Positions 1 through 8,285 are shown, counted from the stretch's first letter. The stretch is DNA of 64,000 nucleotides from Providencia stuartii (GCF_029277985.1 NZ_CP119546.1:2790001-2854000), one strand, 5' to 3'. Notes: generated by a model not told the origin, from the sequence alone. Program-made: numbers and translations.

Positions 1-1093
1 TTGTTCTATTTAATATATAATCGTCAGCGGATGTTCCATTTATATCAAAATCAAAAATATCTTTCATAGATATATTTTTGGCACTTTGATATTTATTTTT
101 AACTAAATGATTAATACGTTTGTCGATTATTTCACGTATTTCAGTCTTATTCCATGAAATTGCATATATTAATGATTGGTCTTTCTCGTCTTGCCTTAAA
201 GTTTTATTATAAATACCCATTAGGATATCTGTTCTTATAGAAATTAAAATTTTTACGGATTTAATGTTAAGTAATTCTCTAAATGCTTCAAGCAAGGCAT
301 TTATAAAATCATATCTAATATCACTTGAGCTTAACCATGAGCGGTCAAGATCATCAATACTTATTATGATGCGAAATTGACCAGATTCTGAAAATTCTTC
401 ATTTAAAATCTTAATTAGTTCTTTTTGTTTTCTAATTAGCTCTCTGCTAACATAACTAGATGTTTCAGATTGTATTTTCTGAGTGTCTTCTCGCCCAAGT
501 TTACCGCCAATATCTATCCCGCTCATAGCTATTTTGCTTGAAAGTTCTTGTTGCATTTTATTACTGATTTCAACCAAAGCTTTATCATTAAAAAAAGTAT
601 CTTTAAATTCGCTTATATATTCATCAGCAAGCTCAGGGTTATAAGGCTTCTTTTTACCGCCTATAAGGTCTTTAATATAATTAAAAAAACTTTGGTAGCT
701 TGTTCTGTGTAGGGCAGGTATCACCTTGATAAGTAAAGCATGTAGCCATAATGATTTGTAAAACACCCTTAAATCAATACCTCTGTCGCTGAGTGAAGAT
801 ATGAACACATTATTTTTGACATGCTCAAATATAGTATTTTCAGCTTCAATTTTATCGTAAATTTTTATACTTCCTTCATCAATTATTTTTCTTAGAAGTG
901 CTGACTTACCACTTCCAGTTCTTCCTACGATAATTCTTTTAGTAAAGTCAGGATTTTTTTCGGATGAATCAAAGTTCATTATTCCTTTAAAAATATTAGT
1001 TTCATAGAAACAAGAGTCTAAATATGAGTCAGATTCAGCTTCTAACTTGCCAATCTCATCATTATTTCTAAAAATATGCATATTCATGTTCAT
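1..1093 (-). CDS. P-loop ATPase, Sll1717-like family, partial at left edge
   Basis: The frame is open from an ATG at 1093 (alternative ATG at 1087, better spaced from AGTGGA) to the window edge without a stop, giving 364 codons; the C-terminus is missing. The N-terminus has the pattern NDEIGKLEAE, then a Walker A motif GRTGSGKSALL near residues 47-57, and later a Walker B-like IIISIDDLDRSW followed by ISIRTDIL, a KAP/STAND-like ATPase layout. I recognise the N-terminal pattern from the P-loop ATPases named after Sll1717; that assignment is from memory. It lies just outside cos and Q, where P2 carries tin and old, so it is probably phage cargo and possibly a defence gene. It is more AT-rich than the structural genes, which suggests separate acquisition. 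Molecular target unknown; a partner gene may lie to the left. Confidence 0.75.
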   Translation of the reverse strand, partial: MNMNMHIFRNNDEIGKLEAESDSYLDSCFYETNIFKGIMNFDSSEKNPDFTKRIIVGRTGSGKSALLRKIIDEGSIKIYDKIEAENTIFEHVKNNVFISSLSDRGIDLRVFYKSLWLHALLIKVIPALHRTSYQSFFNYIKDLIGGKKKPYNPELADEYISEFKDTFFNDKALVEISNKMQQELSSKIAMSGIDIGGKLGREDTQKIQSETSSYVSRELIRKQKELIKILNEEFSESGQFRIIISIDDLDRSWLSSSDIRYDFINALLEAFRELLNIKSVKILISIRTDILMGIYNKTLRQDEKDQSLIYAISWNKTEIREIIDKRINHLVKNKYQSAKNISMKDIFDFDINGTSADDYILNRT

Positions 1094-1196
1094 TAATCCA
1101 CTTTATTTACCGATATGTCATAAGTATTTTTTAGAATCATTTATAGCTATATTTGCATATCTATGATTTAACTAGAAGATACTAAACTATTAAAAT

Positions 1197-1216
1197 CGAA
1201 CTTACTAGTAAGTTCG
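1197..1216. promoter_or_regulatory. Perfect 20-bp palindrome between cargo gene and cos
   Basis: The bases CGAACTTACT followed by AGTAAGTTCG are a perfect palindrome with no loop. The flanks AAAT and GTTT extend the symmetry imperfectly. It sits about 100 bp upstream of the leftward ATPase gene and about 130 bp before the cos core. It could be an operator for the cargo gene, a terminase-binding element, or the stem of a terminator. No binding protein can be assigned from sequence. Confidence 0.4.
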
Positions 1217-1343
1217 GTTTTCCGCAATTTCCCGCCACAATCTGCAAGATCAATAAAGGATCGTTATCTATGTACGGCACTACTGCTAGTACGGTTCGGG
1301 CTATCTCGTGCAGGTGCATGAAAACCGACCGATTTAGTGGGCA

Positions 1344-1362
1344 GGCGTGGCGGGGCTACGAT
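1344..1362 (+). other. cos: Putative cos (packaging) core, P2-like
   Basis: The sequence GGCGTGGCGGGG followed by CTACGAT resembles the 19-base P2 cohesive end as I recall it (it begins GGCGAGGCGGGG): 11 of the first 12 bases agree, and the last seven diverge. Location and orientation are as in P2, immediately outside the leftward portal gene Q and followed by a terminator downstream of Q. A short open frame across this region (1270-1515) has no family resemblance and is best seen as non-coding packaging DNA. Confidence 0.65.
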
Positions 1363-1562
1363 TGCGCGGCGACATGTTTATTGTTAATTATCCGTCCGCA
1401 AAATCTCAGCATCACAGCGGCGTTAAAATCAATTATTCATACCATGATAGCAATTATTTTTGCGTTGCTTACAATGGCGTATAGCGCGCTTAAATCGCTG
1501 TTTGATGTGGAGTAATTTCGGCTAATTCGTCTTGGTGCTGATGCTTTGGTATAATATCATGG

Positions 1563-1583
1563 GGTCTTATTATTATTAAGACC
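1563..1583. other. Stem-loop near cos
   Basis: GGTCTTA and TAAGACC form a 7-bp stem around a TTATTAT-type loop. No T-run follows on either strand, so it is not an obvious terminator. A second small inverted repeat, CCTAC/GTAGG, lies at 1594-1605. Both fall between cos and the Q terminator and may belong to the packaging region. Confidence 0.3.
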
Positions 1584-1607
1584 ATCGAGATCACCTACCT
1601 GTAGGCG

Positions 1608-1633
1608 AAAAAATACCGCCTCGGTGGGCGGTA
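1608..1633 (-). terminator. Rho-independent terminator after the P-Q operon
   Basis: Read leftward, TACCGCC pairs with GGCGGTA around a short loop and is followed by six T residues. It begins about 25 bp past the Q stop codon and is the expected end of the leftward late transcript carrying P and Q. Confidence 0.85.
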
Positions 1634-1656
1634 ATATTCATTCTGAAGTGAGTAAC

Positions 1657-2679
1657 TTACTCGTTATCATCTAACTTATATGGTTCAAACTGTATCACCT
1701 CTTCCCCGCACCAGTCGTTCAACTGCTTCATCTTGGCTTGTAGTGGTATCAGTTCATTGCGCACAAATACCTTTGCCGCCTTTTCAACATCACCAAAGCC
1801 ACCGGTGTTTTGTGGAATGATCCCCATCATCTGCGGCGGTACCCGATGCGCTGCTAACATATCATCACGGCTGACATTCTTAATATTCAAAAATTCATCT
1901 TTGGCCGCAACTTCACTCAGTGGCATAACTTGAATACCGTCCTTCTTTCCGTTTGGCGCATACAAAAACAGATTGCGGAAATTGCCTGGTCCTCGACTAC
2001 TACGCACTGCTTTACGAATGTTATCTATATCAGTGGGAGATTGCGAAGAATCACTGATATACATGATGTAACCGGCATGGCTGCCATTCAGATAATAACG
2101 GCGGCGAAATAGCGTTGCGGATTCATTAAGCAACGTAGAAGGTAAAGCCGCTAAGTATTCAGGCAGGCCATAAAGCTCTTGATTCACATCCGGCTCTATC
2201 AAATGAAATACGCTACCTTGATTAAATGCGAACGGCTCACTTTCATAGCCATATTTCACAAACCAATATTGCTCGTCATCGGTACCACGGCGGGTATATT
2301 TCGCCGGTGTATGTTTGAATTTTAATAATCCACCGAGTTTGTTGGTTCGCTCTTCAAGATATGCATTACCGAACATCAAAAAGTCGAGTGAAAAGCTATC
2401 GAAAGTTTGCCGGTCTAATAATCGGTGTGGCTTAAATGTGCTGGTTAAAATATTACGTTTGACATAAATCGCACTGCTATGATGCGGTGCGGCACGAAAC
2501 GCTTTTGATAATCCATTAAAATTAATCGGCGGCTCGTACCAGTTTTCCATTCTGACACATTCAAGGTAATCATAGATTTCACGGCTATCAAGAACGGAAA
2601 CCGGCTCACCAAATGTGAACGCTTCTACGCCGCCAGTGTTTTGCGACTGATTTAGCTTTTTTCGATTTTTACGGCTCAT
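1657..2679 (-). CDS. Q: Phage portal protein (P2 gpQ family)
   Basis: The 340-residue product matches the P2 portal protein in length (about 344) and in recognisable stretches such as FGNAYLEERTN, LPEYLAAL and the C-terminal PPQMMGIIPQNTGGFGDVE. Twelve copies of this protein form the ring at one head vertex through which DNA is packaged and to which the tail joins. The gene is transcribed leftward behind the terminase gene P: its ATG (2677-2679) shares one base with the last base of the P stop codon. It ends shortly before a clear terminator. Together with P and cos it forms the packaging end of the prophage. It appears intact. Confidence 0.95.
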   Translation of the reverse strand: MSRKNRKKLNQSQNTGGVEAFTFGEPVSVLDSREIYDYLECVRMENWYEPPINFNGLSKAFRAAPHHSSAIYVKRNILTSTFKPHRLLDRQTFDSFSLDFLMFGNAYLEERTNKLGGLLKFKHTPAKYTRRGTDDEQYWFVKYGYESEPFAFNQGSVFHLIEPDVNQELYGLPEYLAALPSTLLNESATLFRRRYYLNGSHAGYIMYISDSSQSPTDIDNIRKAVRSSRGPGNFRNLFLYAPNGKKDGIQVMPLSEVAAKDEFLNIKNVSRDDMLAAHRVPPQMMGIIPQNTGGFGDVEKAAKVFVRNELIPLQAKMKQLNDWCGEEVIQFEPYKLDDNE

Positions 2680-4436
2680 TAGTAAAGCTCCACGATATTA
2701 TGATGTTGGGTACTGTCACCCGTGATCGGTTCATTGAATAACGCATGCATGGTTGCCCATGCAAGGTCAGCGTGACTGGCATCCTCGCTGCGACTGGCTT
2801 CATAGGTGGGTCGGTTACCACTGGCGGTGGTTGAACGGCGAATAGCCATAAAAGATTGAATAATGTCAGTGTCACCGGCATCGAACTCTAAGCGACCGCT
2901 GTTGATTACATCCCATGCTTTAAGCACTAAGGCATTTTTCATCGCAGGGTTATAGACAAACTCACGGGCTTGCGGGAAAAACTCTAAAACAGATTGATAA
3001 ACACCGTGGCCAATACCAGTTGAGTCAATGCCAATATATTCGACGTTATAGCGTTCGGTCAGTTGTTTGATGGCTTCCGCTTGGGCGCGAAAATCCATAC
3101 CGCGCCATTGATGGCGTTCAAGAATGCGGAATGATCCGCCCATCATGGATGGCGGCGCTATCACTACGCAACCTGCACTGTCACCATTTTCTGTACCTTT
3201 GGCGGGGTCGTAGCCAATCCAAACAGAACGATATCCATAAGGCCGGTACATTTCAGGTTGAAAGTCTTCCCATACATCCCAACTATCAACTAAGCAGCGC
3301 TGCATTAGCTCTAGCGAGAAAATAGATGCGATATCATCAACAAAATCACACATCAGTAAGTTTTGATATTCATCGGGGCTGTATTCCAGCCTTAACTGAT
3401 TAATATCAAATAGATTACAGCCGCCTTTTATCGCATCTTCCACGGTGACAATTTGACGCCATTGACCATCTTCACACAGTCTGCCTGCGGCAAGTGCGCT
3501 ATGGCTAATATCAATCTCTATGCGATCAGCTTTAGAGCGACCGCGATTAAATAATTTTCCTGACCAGAACGGGTACGCGCTATGTGTGAGACTTGAAGGT
3601 GTTGAAAAATAGGTTTGACGCCACTTTTTATGCATCGCCATACCGCTGGCCACTTTGCGCAATTCAAGAAATTTAGGTATCCAAAAGAACTCATCTAAAT
3701 ATAAATTACCGTGGTAACTTTGTGCTGTCCGTGCATTGGTACCGAGAAAATACAGGGCTGCGCCATTAGGCAAAACTATCGGATCACCTTTTAAGTCAAC
3801 ATCAACCTCTCGCGCCATATCAATGATGTATCCTTTGAATACGTGCGCTTGGGCTTTACTTGCCGATAAAAATATTTGGTTTCGGCCTGTTGTGAGTGCA
3901 TCCATAAAGGCTTCACGGGCAAAAAAGTAAGTCGCCCCGATTTGGCGTGATTTTAAAATGTTACGAATACGGTGTTTGTGGCCTGCCCCGTACCAAACCT
4001 TTTGGTAGGCAAACATATTTTCACGAAAGATTTCTTCCAGCTTTTCAATCTGCTCTTCGCTAAATAAATTTTTCTCAGGGGCTCGGCGTTCACCTTTATT
4101 GCGATTGGCTAGTTTCGGGTTCAAATCAACCTCATTGCCACCGTTTTGATACTTGTGAATTTTGGCATGCCGCTCTACTTGGCGATAAAGTAAGTCGATT
4201 TCTTTATAGTCTTTCCCCTCTTTATTTTCTTTGCTAATTAGCGTACAAAGTCGCATCTCAAGTGTCATTTCAACGCGCTCAACGGGGGTGATATCATCCC
4301 ATTTGTCGCGGCGCTTCCAACTGTGAATAGTCGCTGACTTTTCGTTAAGCAGTTCAGCAATGCGCGCGATCCTGTAACCTTGAAAATACAGGTGCATCGC
4401 GCGTTTACGGGGTTCAAAATCGTGTAATAGTTTCAT
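2679..4436 (-). CDS. P: Terminase large (ATPase) subunit, P2 gpP family
   Basis: The 585-residue product has the P2 gpP architecture. The N-terminus (MKLLHDFEPRKRAMHLYFQG) leads into a helix-turn-helix, RIARIAELLNEKSATIHSWK. An ATPase segment contains KSRQIGATYFFAREA in the Walker A position, and LYLDEFFW matches a Walker B. The later part contains VWIGYDPAKGTENGDSAG and IGIDSTGIGHGVY, as in RNase H-like terminase nucleases. P2 gpP is about 590 residues, so this is full length. It cuts at cos and drives DNA into the head with gpM and the portal. The gene runs leftward from a divergent late-promoter region shared with O and abuts Q. No damage seen. Confidence 0.95.
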   Translation of the reverse strand: MKLLHDFEPRKRAMHLYFQGYRIARIAELLNEKSATIHSWKRRDKWDDITPVERVEMTLEMRLCTLISKENKEGKDYKEIDLLYRQVERHAKIHKYQNGGNEVDLNPKLANRNKGERRAPEKNLFSEEQIEKLEEIFRENMFAYQKVWYGAGHKHRIRNILKSRQIGATYFFAREAFMDALTTGRNQIFLSASKAQAHVFKGYIIDMAREVDVDLKGDPIVLPNGAALYFLGTNARTAQSYHGNLYLDEFFWIPKFLELRKVASGMAMHKKWRQTYFSTPSSLTHSAYPFWSGKLFNRGRSKADRIEIDISHSALAAGRLCEDGQWRQIVTVEDAIKGGCNLFDINQLRLEYSPDEYQNLLMCDFVDDIASIFSLELMQRCLVDSWDVWEDFQPEMYRPYGYRSVWIGYDPAKGTENGDSAGCVVIAPPSMMGGSFRILERHQWRGMDFRAQAEAIKQLTERYNVEYIGIDSTGIGHGVYQSVLEFFPQAREFVYNPAMKNALVLKAWDVINSGRLEFDAGDTDIIQSFMAIRRSTTASGNRPTYEASRSEDASHADLAWATMHALFNEPITGDSTQHHNIVELY

Positions 4437-4479
4437 GCGGTCAGATTACTGGTCGTATTTATTCCGCGCCCTCGCCTTG

Positions 4480-4533
4480 TGTTGTATCCCCACCCTTTAC
4501 AACAGTGAATCATTGTCTCTGTGCCGCAAACAC
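4480..4533. promoter_or_regulatory. Divergent Ogr-type late promoter region (PP/PO)
   Basis: Two dyads are visible: TGTTGT-N13-ACAACA at 4480-4504 and TTGT-N13-ACAC at 4513-4533. P2 late promoters are activated by Ogr at TGT/ACA dyads centred near -55. The left dyad is 88 bp from the O start and the right one 87 bp from the P start, so each appears to serve the gene on the far side, with crossing arrangements. TATTCT at 4551-4556 is a possible -10 for O. Assignment of sites to promoters is inferred from spacing. Confidence 0.7.
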
Positions 4534-4579
4534 TGAAACCATAAGCCCATTATTCTGATGTGACTGATGGAGTCATTAC

Positions 4580-5413
4580 ATGGCGAAAAAATCAAAGCCA
4601 GTGCGTATTTGTGTTGAAGGAGCCACGACAGATGGACGCACAGTACCTCGCAATTGGTTAACTGAAATTGAAAAGAATTACGATCCGAAGGTCTACGGTG
4701 CGCGCATTAATCTTGAGCATTTGAATTATGAATGGATGCCTCGATTTGGTGATGTTGATTCCGTCTATACCGAAGAGATCACTGAAGGCGCACTAAAGGG
4801 CAAGTTAGGGCTTTATGCAAAATTATCGCCGACTGACGACTTGATCCAAATGAACCAAAAACGCCAAAAAGTTTATACCTCTGTCGAGATTAGCCCCAAA
4901 TTTTCTGATACTGGCGAGGCTTACTTAGTTGGCCTCGCGGTCACTGATCGCCCTGCAAGCCTCGGCACTGAAATGCTGCAATTCAGTCAAAACAGTGGCA
5001 CTCACCCACTTTCAGAACGCAAACAATCAAAAGACAACGTTTTCACTGCGGCTGAAGAGACGCTTTTTGAGTTTGAAGACGAACAACCCGAAGAACCAAA
5101 AGGTCCATCTTTATTTGCTCGTATTAGTGAAATTATTGGCCGCAAAAGTAAAAACGATGATGCCCGTTTTACGGACGTCAATAAAAGCGTTGAGTTGTGC
5201 GCCAAAACGATTGATGACGTACAAACCGAGGTCACTACTCTGAAAGCGCAATTAAACGATCGCCAAAAAGACAGCGATGAGCTGAAAGCGCTACGCACTG
5301 AACTGGCTGAACTAAAAACCCAGTTAACCAACACTGATCACAGCGGCAAACAACGCCCTCAATCGCTGGGCAATAGTGGTGCACCGGCGGCGGAATATCT
5401 GACGGATTGCTAA
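4580..5413 (+). CDS. O: Capsid scaffolding protein and maturation protease (P2 gpO family)
   Basis: The 277-residue product (P2 gpO is 284) begins KPVRICVEGATTDGR and contains INLEHLN and the KVYTSVEISPKF segment conserved in gpO. The N-terminal two thirds is the serine protease that trims capsid, scaffold and portal. The C-terminal region, from about residue 200, is a predicted coiled coil rich in Lys, Glu and Leu that scaffolds head assembly. It follows the divergent late promoter and precedes the major capsid gene N. The C-terminus has a Ser/Gly/Ala-rich tail. Start ATG chosen because the conserved N-terminus begins within a few residues of it. Confidence 0.93.
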   Translation: MAKKSKPVRICVEGATTDGRTVPRNWLTEIEKNYDPKVYGARINLEHLNYEWMPRFGDVDSVYTEEITEGALKGKLGLYAKLSPTDDLIQMNQKRQKVYTSVEISPKFSDTGEAYLVGLAVTDRPASLGTEMLQFSQNSGTHPLSERKQSKDNVFTAAEETLFEFEDEQPEEPKGPSLFARISEIIGRKSKNDDARFTDVNKSVELCAKTIDDVQTEVTTLKAQLNDRQKDSDELKALRTELAELKTQLTNTDHSGKQRPQSLGNSGAPAAEYLTDC

Positions 5414-5437
5414 TTAGCCCCTAATTTGAGAACAGAC

Positions 5438-6523
5438 ATGAAAAAACATACCCGATTTCAATTTAATGCATTTTTGACACAACTGGCTTCATTGTTTGAA
5501 GTTGAGGTTGAAGCGCTTTCGACCAAAGTTGAAGTCAATCCCTCAATTTCTCAGAAACTGGAAGATAACATTCAGCAAAGCGCCGCTTTTCTGACCATGA
5601 TTAATATTGTTCCTGTTGACGAGCAGTCTGGCCAAGTGATCGGCTTGGGTGTTGGCTCCACCATTGCCGGCACAACCGACACCACCAAAGAAGACCGTGT
5701 GCCGACAGACCCAAGCACACTGACGGATATTGAATATAAGTGTGAGCAAACCAACTTTGATACCGCATTGAAATATAAAAAATTAGATTTATGGGCAAAA
5801 TTCCAAGATTTCCAGCTACGTATTCGTAACGCGATCATTCGCCGCCAAGCGCTTGACCGCATCATGATTGGTTTTAACGGTGTGACTCGTGCCAAAAAAT
5901 CCAATCGTGAAGTGAATAAATTGTTGCAAGACGTCAATATTGGTTGGCTGCAAAAAGTCCGCAATGATGCCCCTGAGCATGTCGTGAGTGATGTCAAAGA
6001 TGAGAACGGCGCAGTAATTTCAAAAACTATTCGCGTTGGTGCCGGTGGTGACTTCTTCAACCTCGACGCACTGGTTATGAGTGCTGTTGATGATTTGATT
6101 GATGAAGAGTACCAAGATGACACCGACATTGTGGTGATCTGTGGTCGCAAGCTGCTAAGTGACAAATATTTCCCGCTGGTCAATAAAGACCAAGAAAACA
6201 GCGAAAAACTGGCCGCTGATATGATCATCAGCCAAAAACGCATCGGTGGATTACAAGCCGTTCGCGCGCCGTATTTCCCTGAAAATGCGTTATTTGTCAC
6301 GCGTCTCGATAACTTGTCGATTTACTGGCAGAACGAGACCCGCCGCCGTCATATTATTGATAACCCGAAACGCGATCAAATCGAAAACTACGAGTCAGTC
6401 AATGAGGCTTATGTGGTTGAAGACTATCGCGGCGTGGCCTTAATTGAAAATATCGAAATGCTTACAGCGCCAGTCAAAGCGCCTAAAGCCGAAGAAACTG
6501 AGACAGAAGAGGAAGGCGCATAA
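5438..6523 (+). CDS. N: Major capsid protein (P2 gpN family)
   Basis: The product from the ATG at 5438 is 361 residues (P2 gpN 357) and aligns from the start, with KHTRFQFNAFL matching the P2 N-terminus. Later motifs include LDLWAKFQDFQLRIRNAI, IISQKRIGGLQAVR and ENYESVNEAYVVEDY. A TTG at 5426 could extend the frame by four residues, but GAG sits seven bases before the ATG at 5438, which decides the start. The protein builds the T=7 shell after gpO cleavage. The acidic tail EETETEEEGA is slightly longer than in P2. The stop overlaps the M start as TAATG. Confidence 0.95.
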   Translation: MKKHTRFQFNAFLTQLASLFEVEVEALSTKVEVNPSISQKLEDNIQQSAAFLTMINIVPVDEQSGQVIGLGVGSTIAGTTDTTKEDRVPTDPSTLTDIEYKCEQTNFDTALKYKKLDLWAKFQDFQLRIRNAIIRRQALDRIMIGFNGVTRAKKSNREVNKLLQDVNIGWLQKVRNDAPEHVVSDVKDENGAVISKTIRVGAGGDFFNLDALVMSAVDDLIDEEYQDDTDIVVICGRKLLSDKYFPLVNKDQENSEKLAADMIISQKRIGGLQAVRAPYFPENALFVTRLDNLSIYWQNETRRRHIIDNPKRDQIENYESVNEAYVVEDYRGVALIENIEMLTAPVKAPKAEETETEEEGA

Positions 6524-7215
6524 TGAGTGGTAGCATTTTTCGTCGTCACGTTATCCGCATGAGTGCTGAAAAGGACGCGCAACAACGTGATCCCATCACT
6601 CAAACCGGTACGGCTTACACCCAAATGACATTAATGATGAACGCTGACCGCCGCCGGCTAAAGCGTATTCAGTCATTTGAACGTAAAGCCAGCGTGAAGC
6701 GGGAAATGCTACCCAATTATGCTCCATGGGTGGCGGGTATTTTGGCCAGTGGCAGAGGTCAGCAAGATGATGTCACCATGCGCGTCATGCTTTGGCGTAT
6801 CGATGCTGGCGATTATCACGGCACGCTAGATATTGCTGAATATGCTTTGCGTTATAACCTCAGCATGCCCGAAAAACACACTCGAACAACCGGTTGTGCT
6901 ATCGCGGAAGAGATTGCCGATCAAGCTGAAAAGCAATATATCGCCAAAAGCCCGATCCCCTTAGATGTCCTTACTCGCACCATGGCATTAACCCTTGATG
7001 AAGACATGCCCGACCAAGTACGAGCAAACCTTTACAAGTGGTTAGGCTATGCCCAACGAGACAATAATCAGCCACAACCGGCAACCTGCTCATGGTTGCG
7101 AGCGCTTGAATTAAATGAACGTGTTGGTGTGAAGCAAGACTTAAAGCAGCTTGAGAAGTACTTAGAAAAGCAGCAACAAGCCAACACAGCATCACAGAAC
7201 GAGCCACAGCGCTAG
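6523..7215 (+). CDS. M: Terminase small (endonuclease) subunit, P2 gpM family
   Basis: The 230-residue product (P2 gpM about 247) starts in a TAATG overlap with N and has a basic N-terminal half (NADRRRLKRIQSFERK) and the conserved VTMRVMLWRIDAGDY region. In P2, gpM cooperates with gpP to recognise and cut cos. The middle carries LDVLTRTMALTLDEDMPDQVRANLY in pieces typical of the family, and the C-terminus is Gln-rich and low complexity. It belongs to the O-N-M-L-X late operon. No frameshift or internal stop is seen. Confidence 0.92.
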   Translation: MSGSIFRRHVIRMSAEKDAQQRDPITQTGTAYTQMTLMMNADRRRLKRIQSFERKASVKREMLPNYAPWVAGILASGRGQQDDVTMRVMLWRIDAGDYHGTLDIAEYALRYNLSMPEKHTRTTGCAIAEEIADQAEKQYIAKSPIPLDVLTRTMALTLDEDMPDQVRANLYKWLGYAQRDNNQPQPATCSWLRALELNERVGVKQDLKQLEKYLEKQQQANTASQNEPQR

Positions 7216-7261
7216 GGCGGCACAGAGGCACAACTTAGGTTAACGCCTCTGTTCACCGCCC
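7215..7261 (+). other. Strong bipartite stem-loop between M and L
   Basis: GGGCGG at 7215-7220 pairs with CCGCCC at 7256-7261, and CAGAGGC at 7223-7229 pairs with GCCTCTG at 7245-7251, closing a 15-base loop. It lies in the only sizeable gap of the head operon (66 bp) and has no T-run, so it is more likely an mRNA processing or stability element, or a remnant, than a terminator. Confidence 0.5.
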
Positions 7262-7281
7262 ACCTATTAAGAGGTGTCAGT

Positions 7282-7746
7282 ATGGATTTTACATCCACGC
7301 AATCACAGAGCATCACTGATGAAGTGTTTCACAGTGGTGATTTTTTTCCCGATATTCACGCGCGGGATTATCAGCAATCCATGCTAACCGATGGCAAAGT
7401 CACGCCTGAACGCCTTCGCCACGCCATCACAAACGCCATCATTGAAATTAACCGTGAGTTGGCCAACTGGCGACAAACGCAAATCAATAATGGCTATGTT
7501 TCGATGGATAAAGTACCGGCAGAGTTTATCAATGATGACAGTGAATTAGTTCTGCTTTACCGCCGCGCCGTTTATAGCCAAACCAAGGCCAATTTAACCG
7601 AACGTTATCGCGATGTTGATACCACTAACAGCGGTGAGAAAAAAGCCGAGGGTTTAGGTACCACCATCGACGAGCTATGGCGTGATGTGCAGTGGGCGAT
7701 TCAGCGCATCAAAGGGCAATCACACAATATTGTTGAGTTGATATGA
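7282..7746 (+). CDS. L: Head completion/stabilisation protein (P2 gpL family)
   Basis: The 154-residue product (P2 gpL 169) matches the head completion family that plugs the portal after packaging and makes the head competent for tail joining. Recognisable elements are FFPDIHARDYQQSMLTDGKV, the Arg-rich LRHAITNAIIEINREL helix and a C-terminal WRDVQWAIQRIKG. It follows a stem-loop and has AGAGGTG as a ribosome site before the ATG. Its stop overlaps the X start as ATGA, indicating translational coupling. Confidence 0.92.
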   Translation: MDFTSTQSQSITDEVFHSGDFFPDIHARDYQQSMLTDGKVTPERLRHAITNAIIEINRELANWRQTQINNGYVSMDKVPAEFINDDSELVLLYRRAVYSQTKANLTERYRDVDTTNSGEKKAEGLGTTIDELWRDVQWAIQRIKGQSHNIVELI

Positions 7747-7946
7747 AAGTGACCGCATTGCAAGGCGAAACACTGGACGCATTGTGTTTTCGGGTATTAG
7801 GCCAAACCGCTGGCATGGTCGAAAAAGCCTTAGAGCTTAACCCGCGTTTAGCCGAAATGGGCGCTATTTTGCAACATGGCACCTTAGTTGAACTCCCTGA
7901 TATCACCGAGCCACCGCAAAAAGCCATGATCCAACTTTGGGATTAA
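7743..7946 (+). CDS. X: Tail protein X (P2 gpX family, LysM-like)
   Basis: The 67-residue product has the same length as P2 gpX. It contains ALQGETLDALCFRVLG near the N-terminus and ELNPRLAEMGAILQHGTLVELP, which reads as a LysM-like fold (TLDALC..NP.L...G..L..G..V.LP). The protein is needed for tail formation in P2, where the family is thought to help join tail to head. It overlaps L by ATGA and ends 24 bp before the holin gene. Confidence 0.92.
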   Translation: MKVTALQGETLDALCFRVLGQTAGMVEKALELNPRLAEMGAILQHGTLVELPDITEPPQKAMIQLWD

Positions 7947-7970
7947 TAACACCCTCAATAGGGGGATGGT

Positions 7971-8285
7971 ATGAAAACGATGAAAGAACATTTAACGGAC
8001 ATTTTCGAGGCATTAAAAAACGCATGGCCGCAATTATCCGGTGTCGCATTGGCCATATTTATTCGCTACGCCATTTTTATTTATGACGGTGATACCCGTA
8101 AAAACAAATGGGCCGAATGTTTATTGTGTGGCGCACTTTCTTGGGCGGTGATCAGTGGTGCTGAGTTTATCGGTATTCCTGAAGCAGCCTCTGGCATGAT
8201 TGGTGGTGCTATAGGCTTTTTAGGTGTTGAGAAAATTCGTGAAATCGCACACCGCATGATTAACAAACGATTGGGGGATAAATGA
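7971..8285 (+). CDS. Phage holin (lambda S-like superfamily)
   Basis: The 104-residue product has a hydrophilic N-terminus, three likely membrane segments (about residues 19-35, 50-64 and 68-85) and a basic tail ending KRLGDK. The ordering and the SGAEFIGIPEAASGMIGGAIGF stretch (in parts) resemble lambda-family holins. It heads the lysis cassette between X and R, the position of gene Y in P2, but its sequence is not a close P2 Y match. GGGGG before the ATG is the ribosome site. The stop overlaps the endolysin start (ATGA). It should time lysis by permeabilising the inner membrane. Confidence 0.8.
   Translation: MKTMKEHLTDIFEALKNAWPQLSGVALAIFIRYAIFIYDGDTRKNKWAECLLCGALSWAVISGAEFIGIPEAASGMIGGAIGFLGVEKIREIAHRMINKRLGDK

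Noticed and set aside
1270..1515. An 81-codon rightward open frame across the cos region
   Set aside because: It spans the P2-like cos core, has no convincing ribosome site and resembles no family; the DNA is better explained as packaging sequence.
5572..6300. A 242-codon antisense frame within the capsid gene
   Set aside because: It is a shadow of N in the opposite strand, Ser-rich and of no recognisable family; N itself is well conserved.
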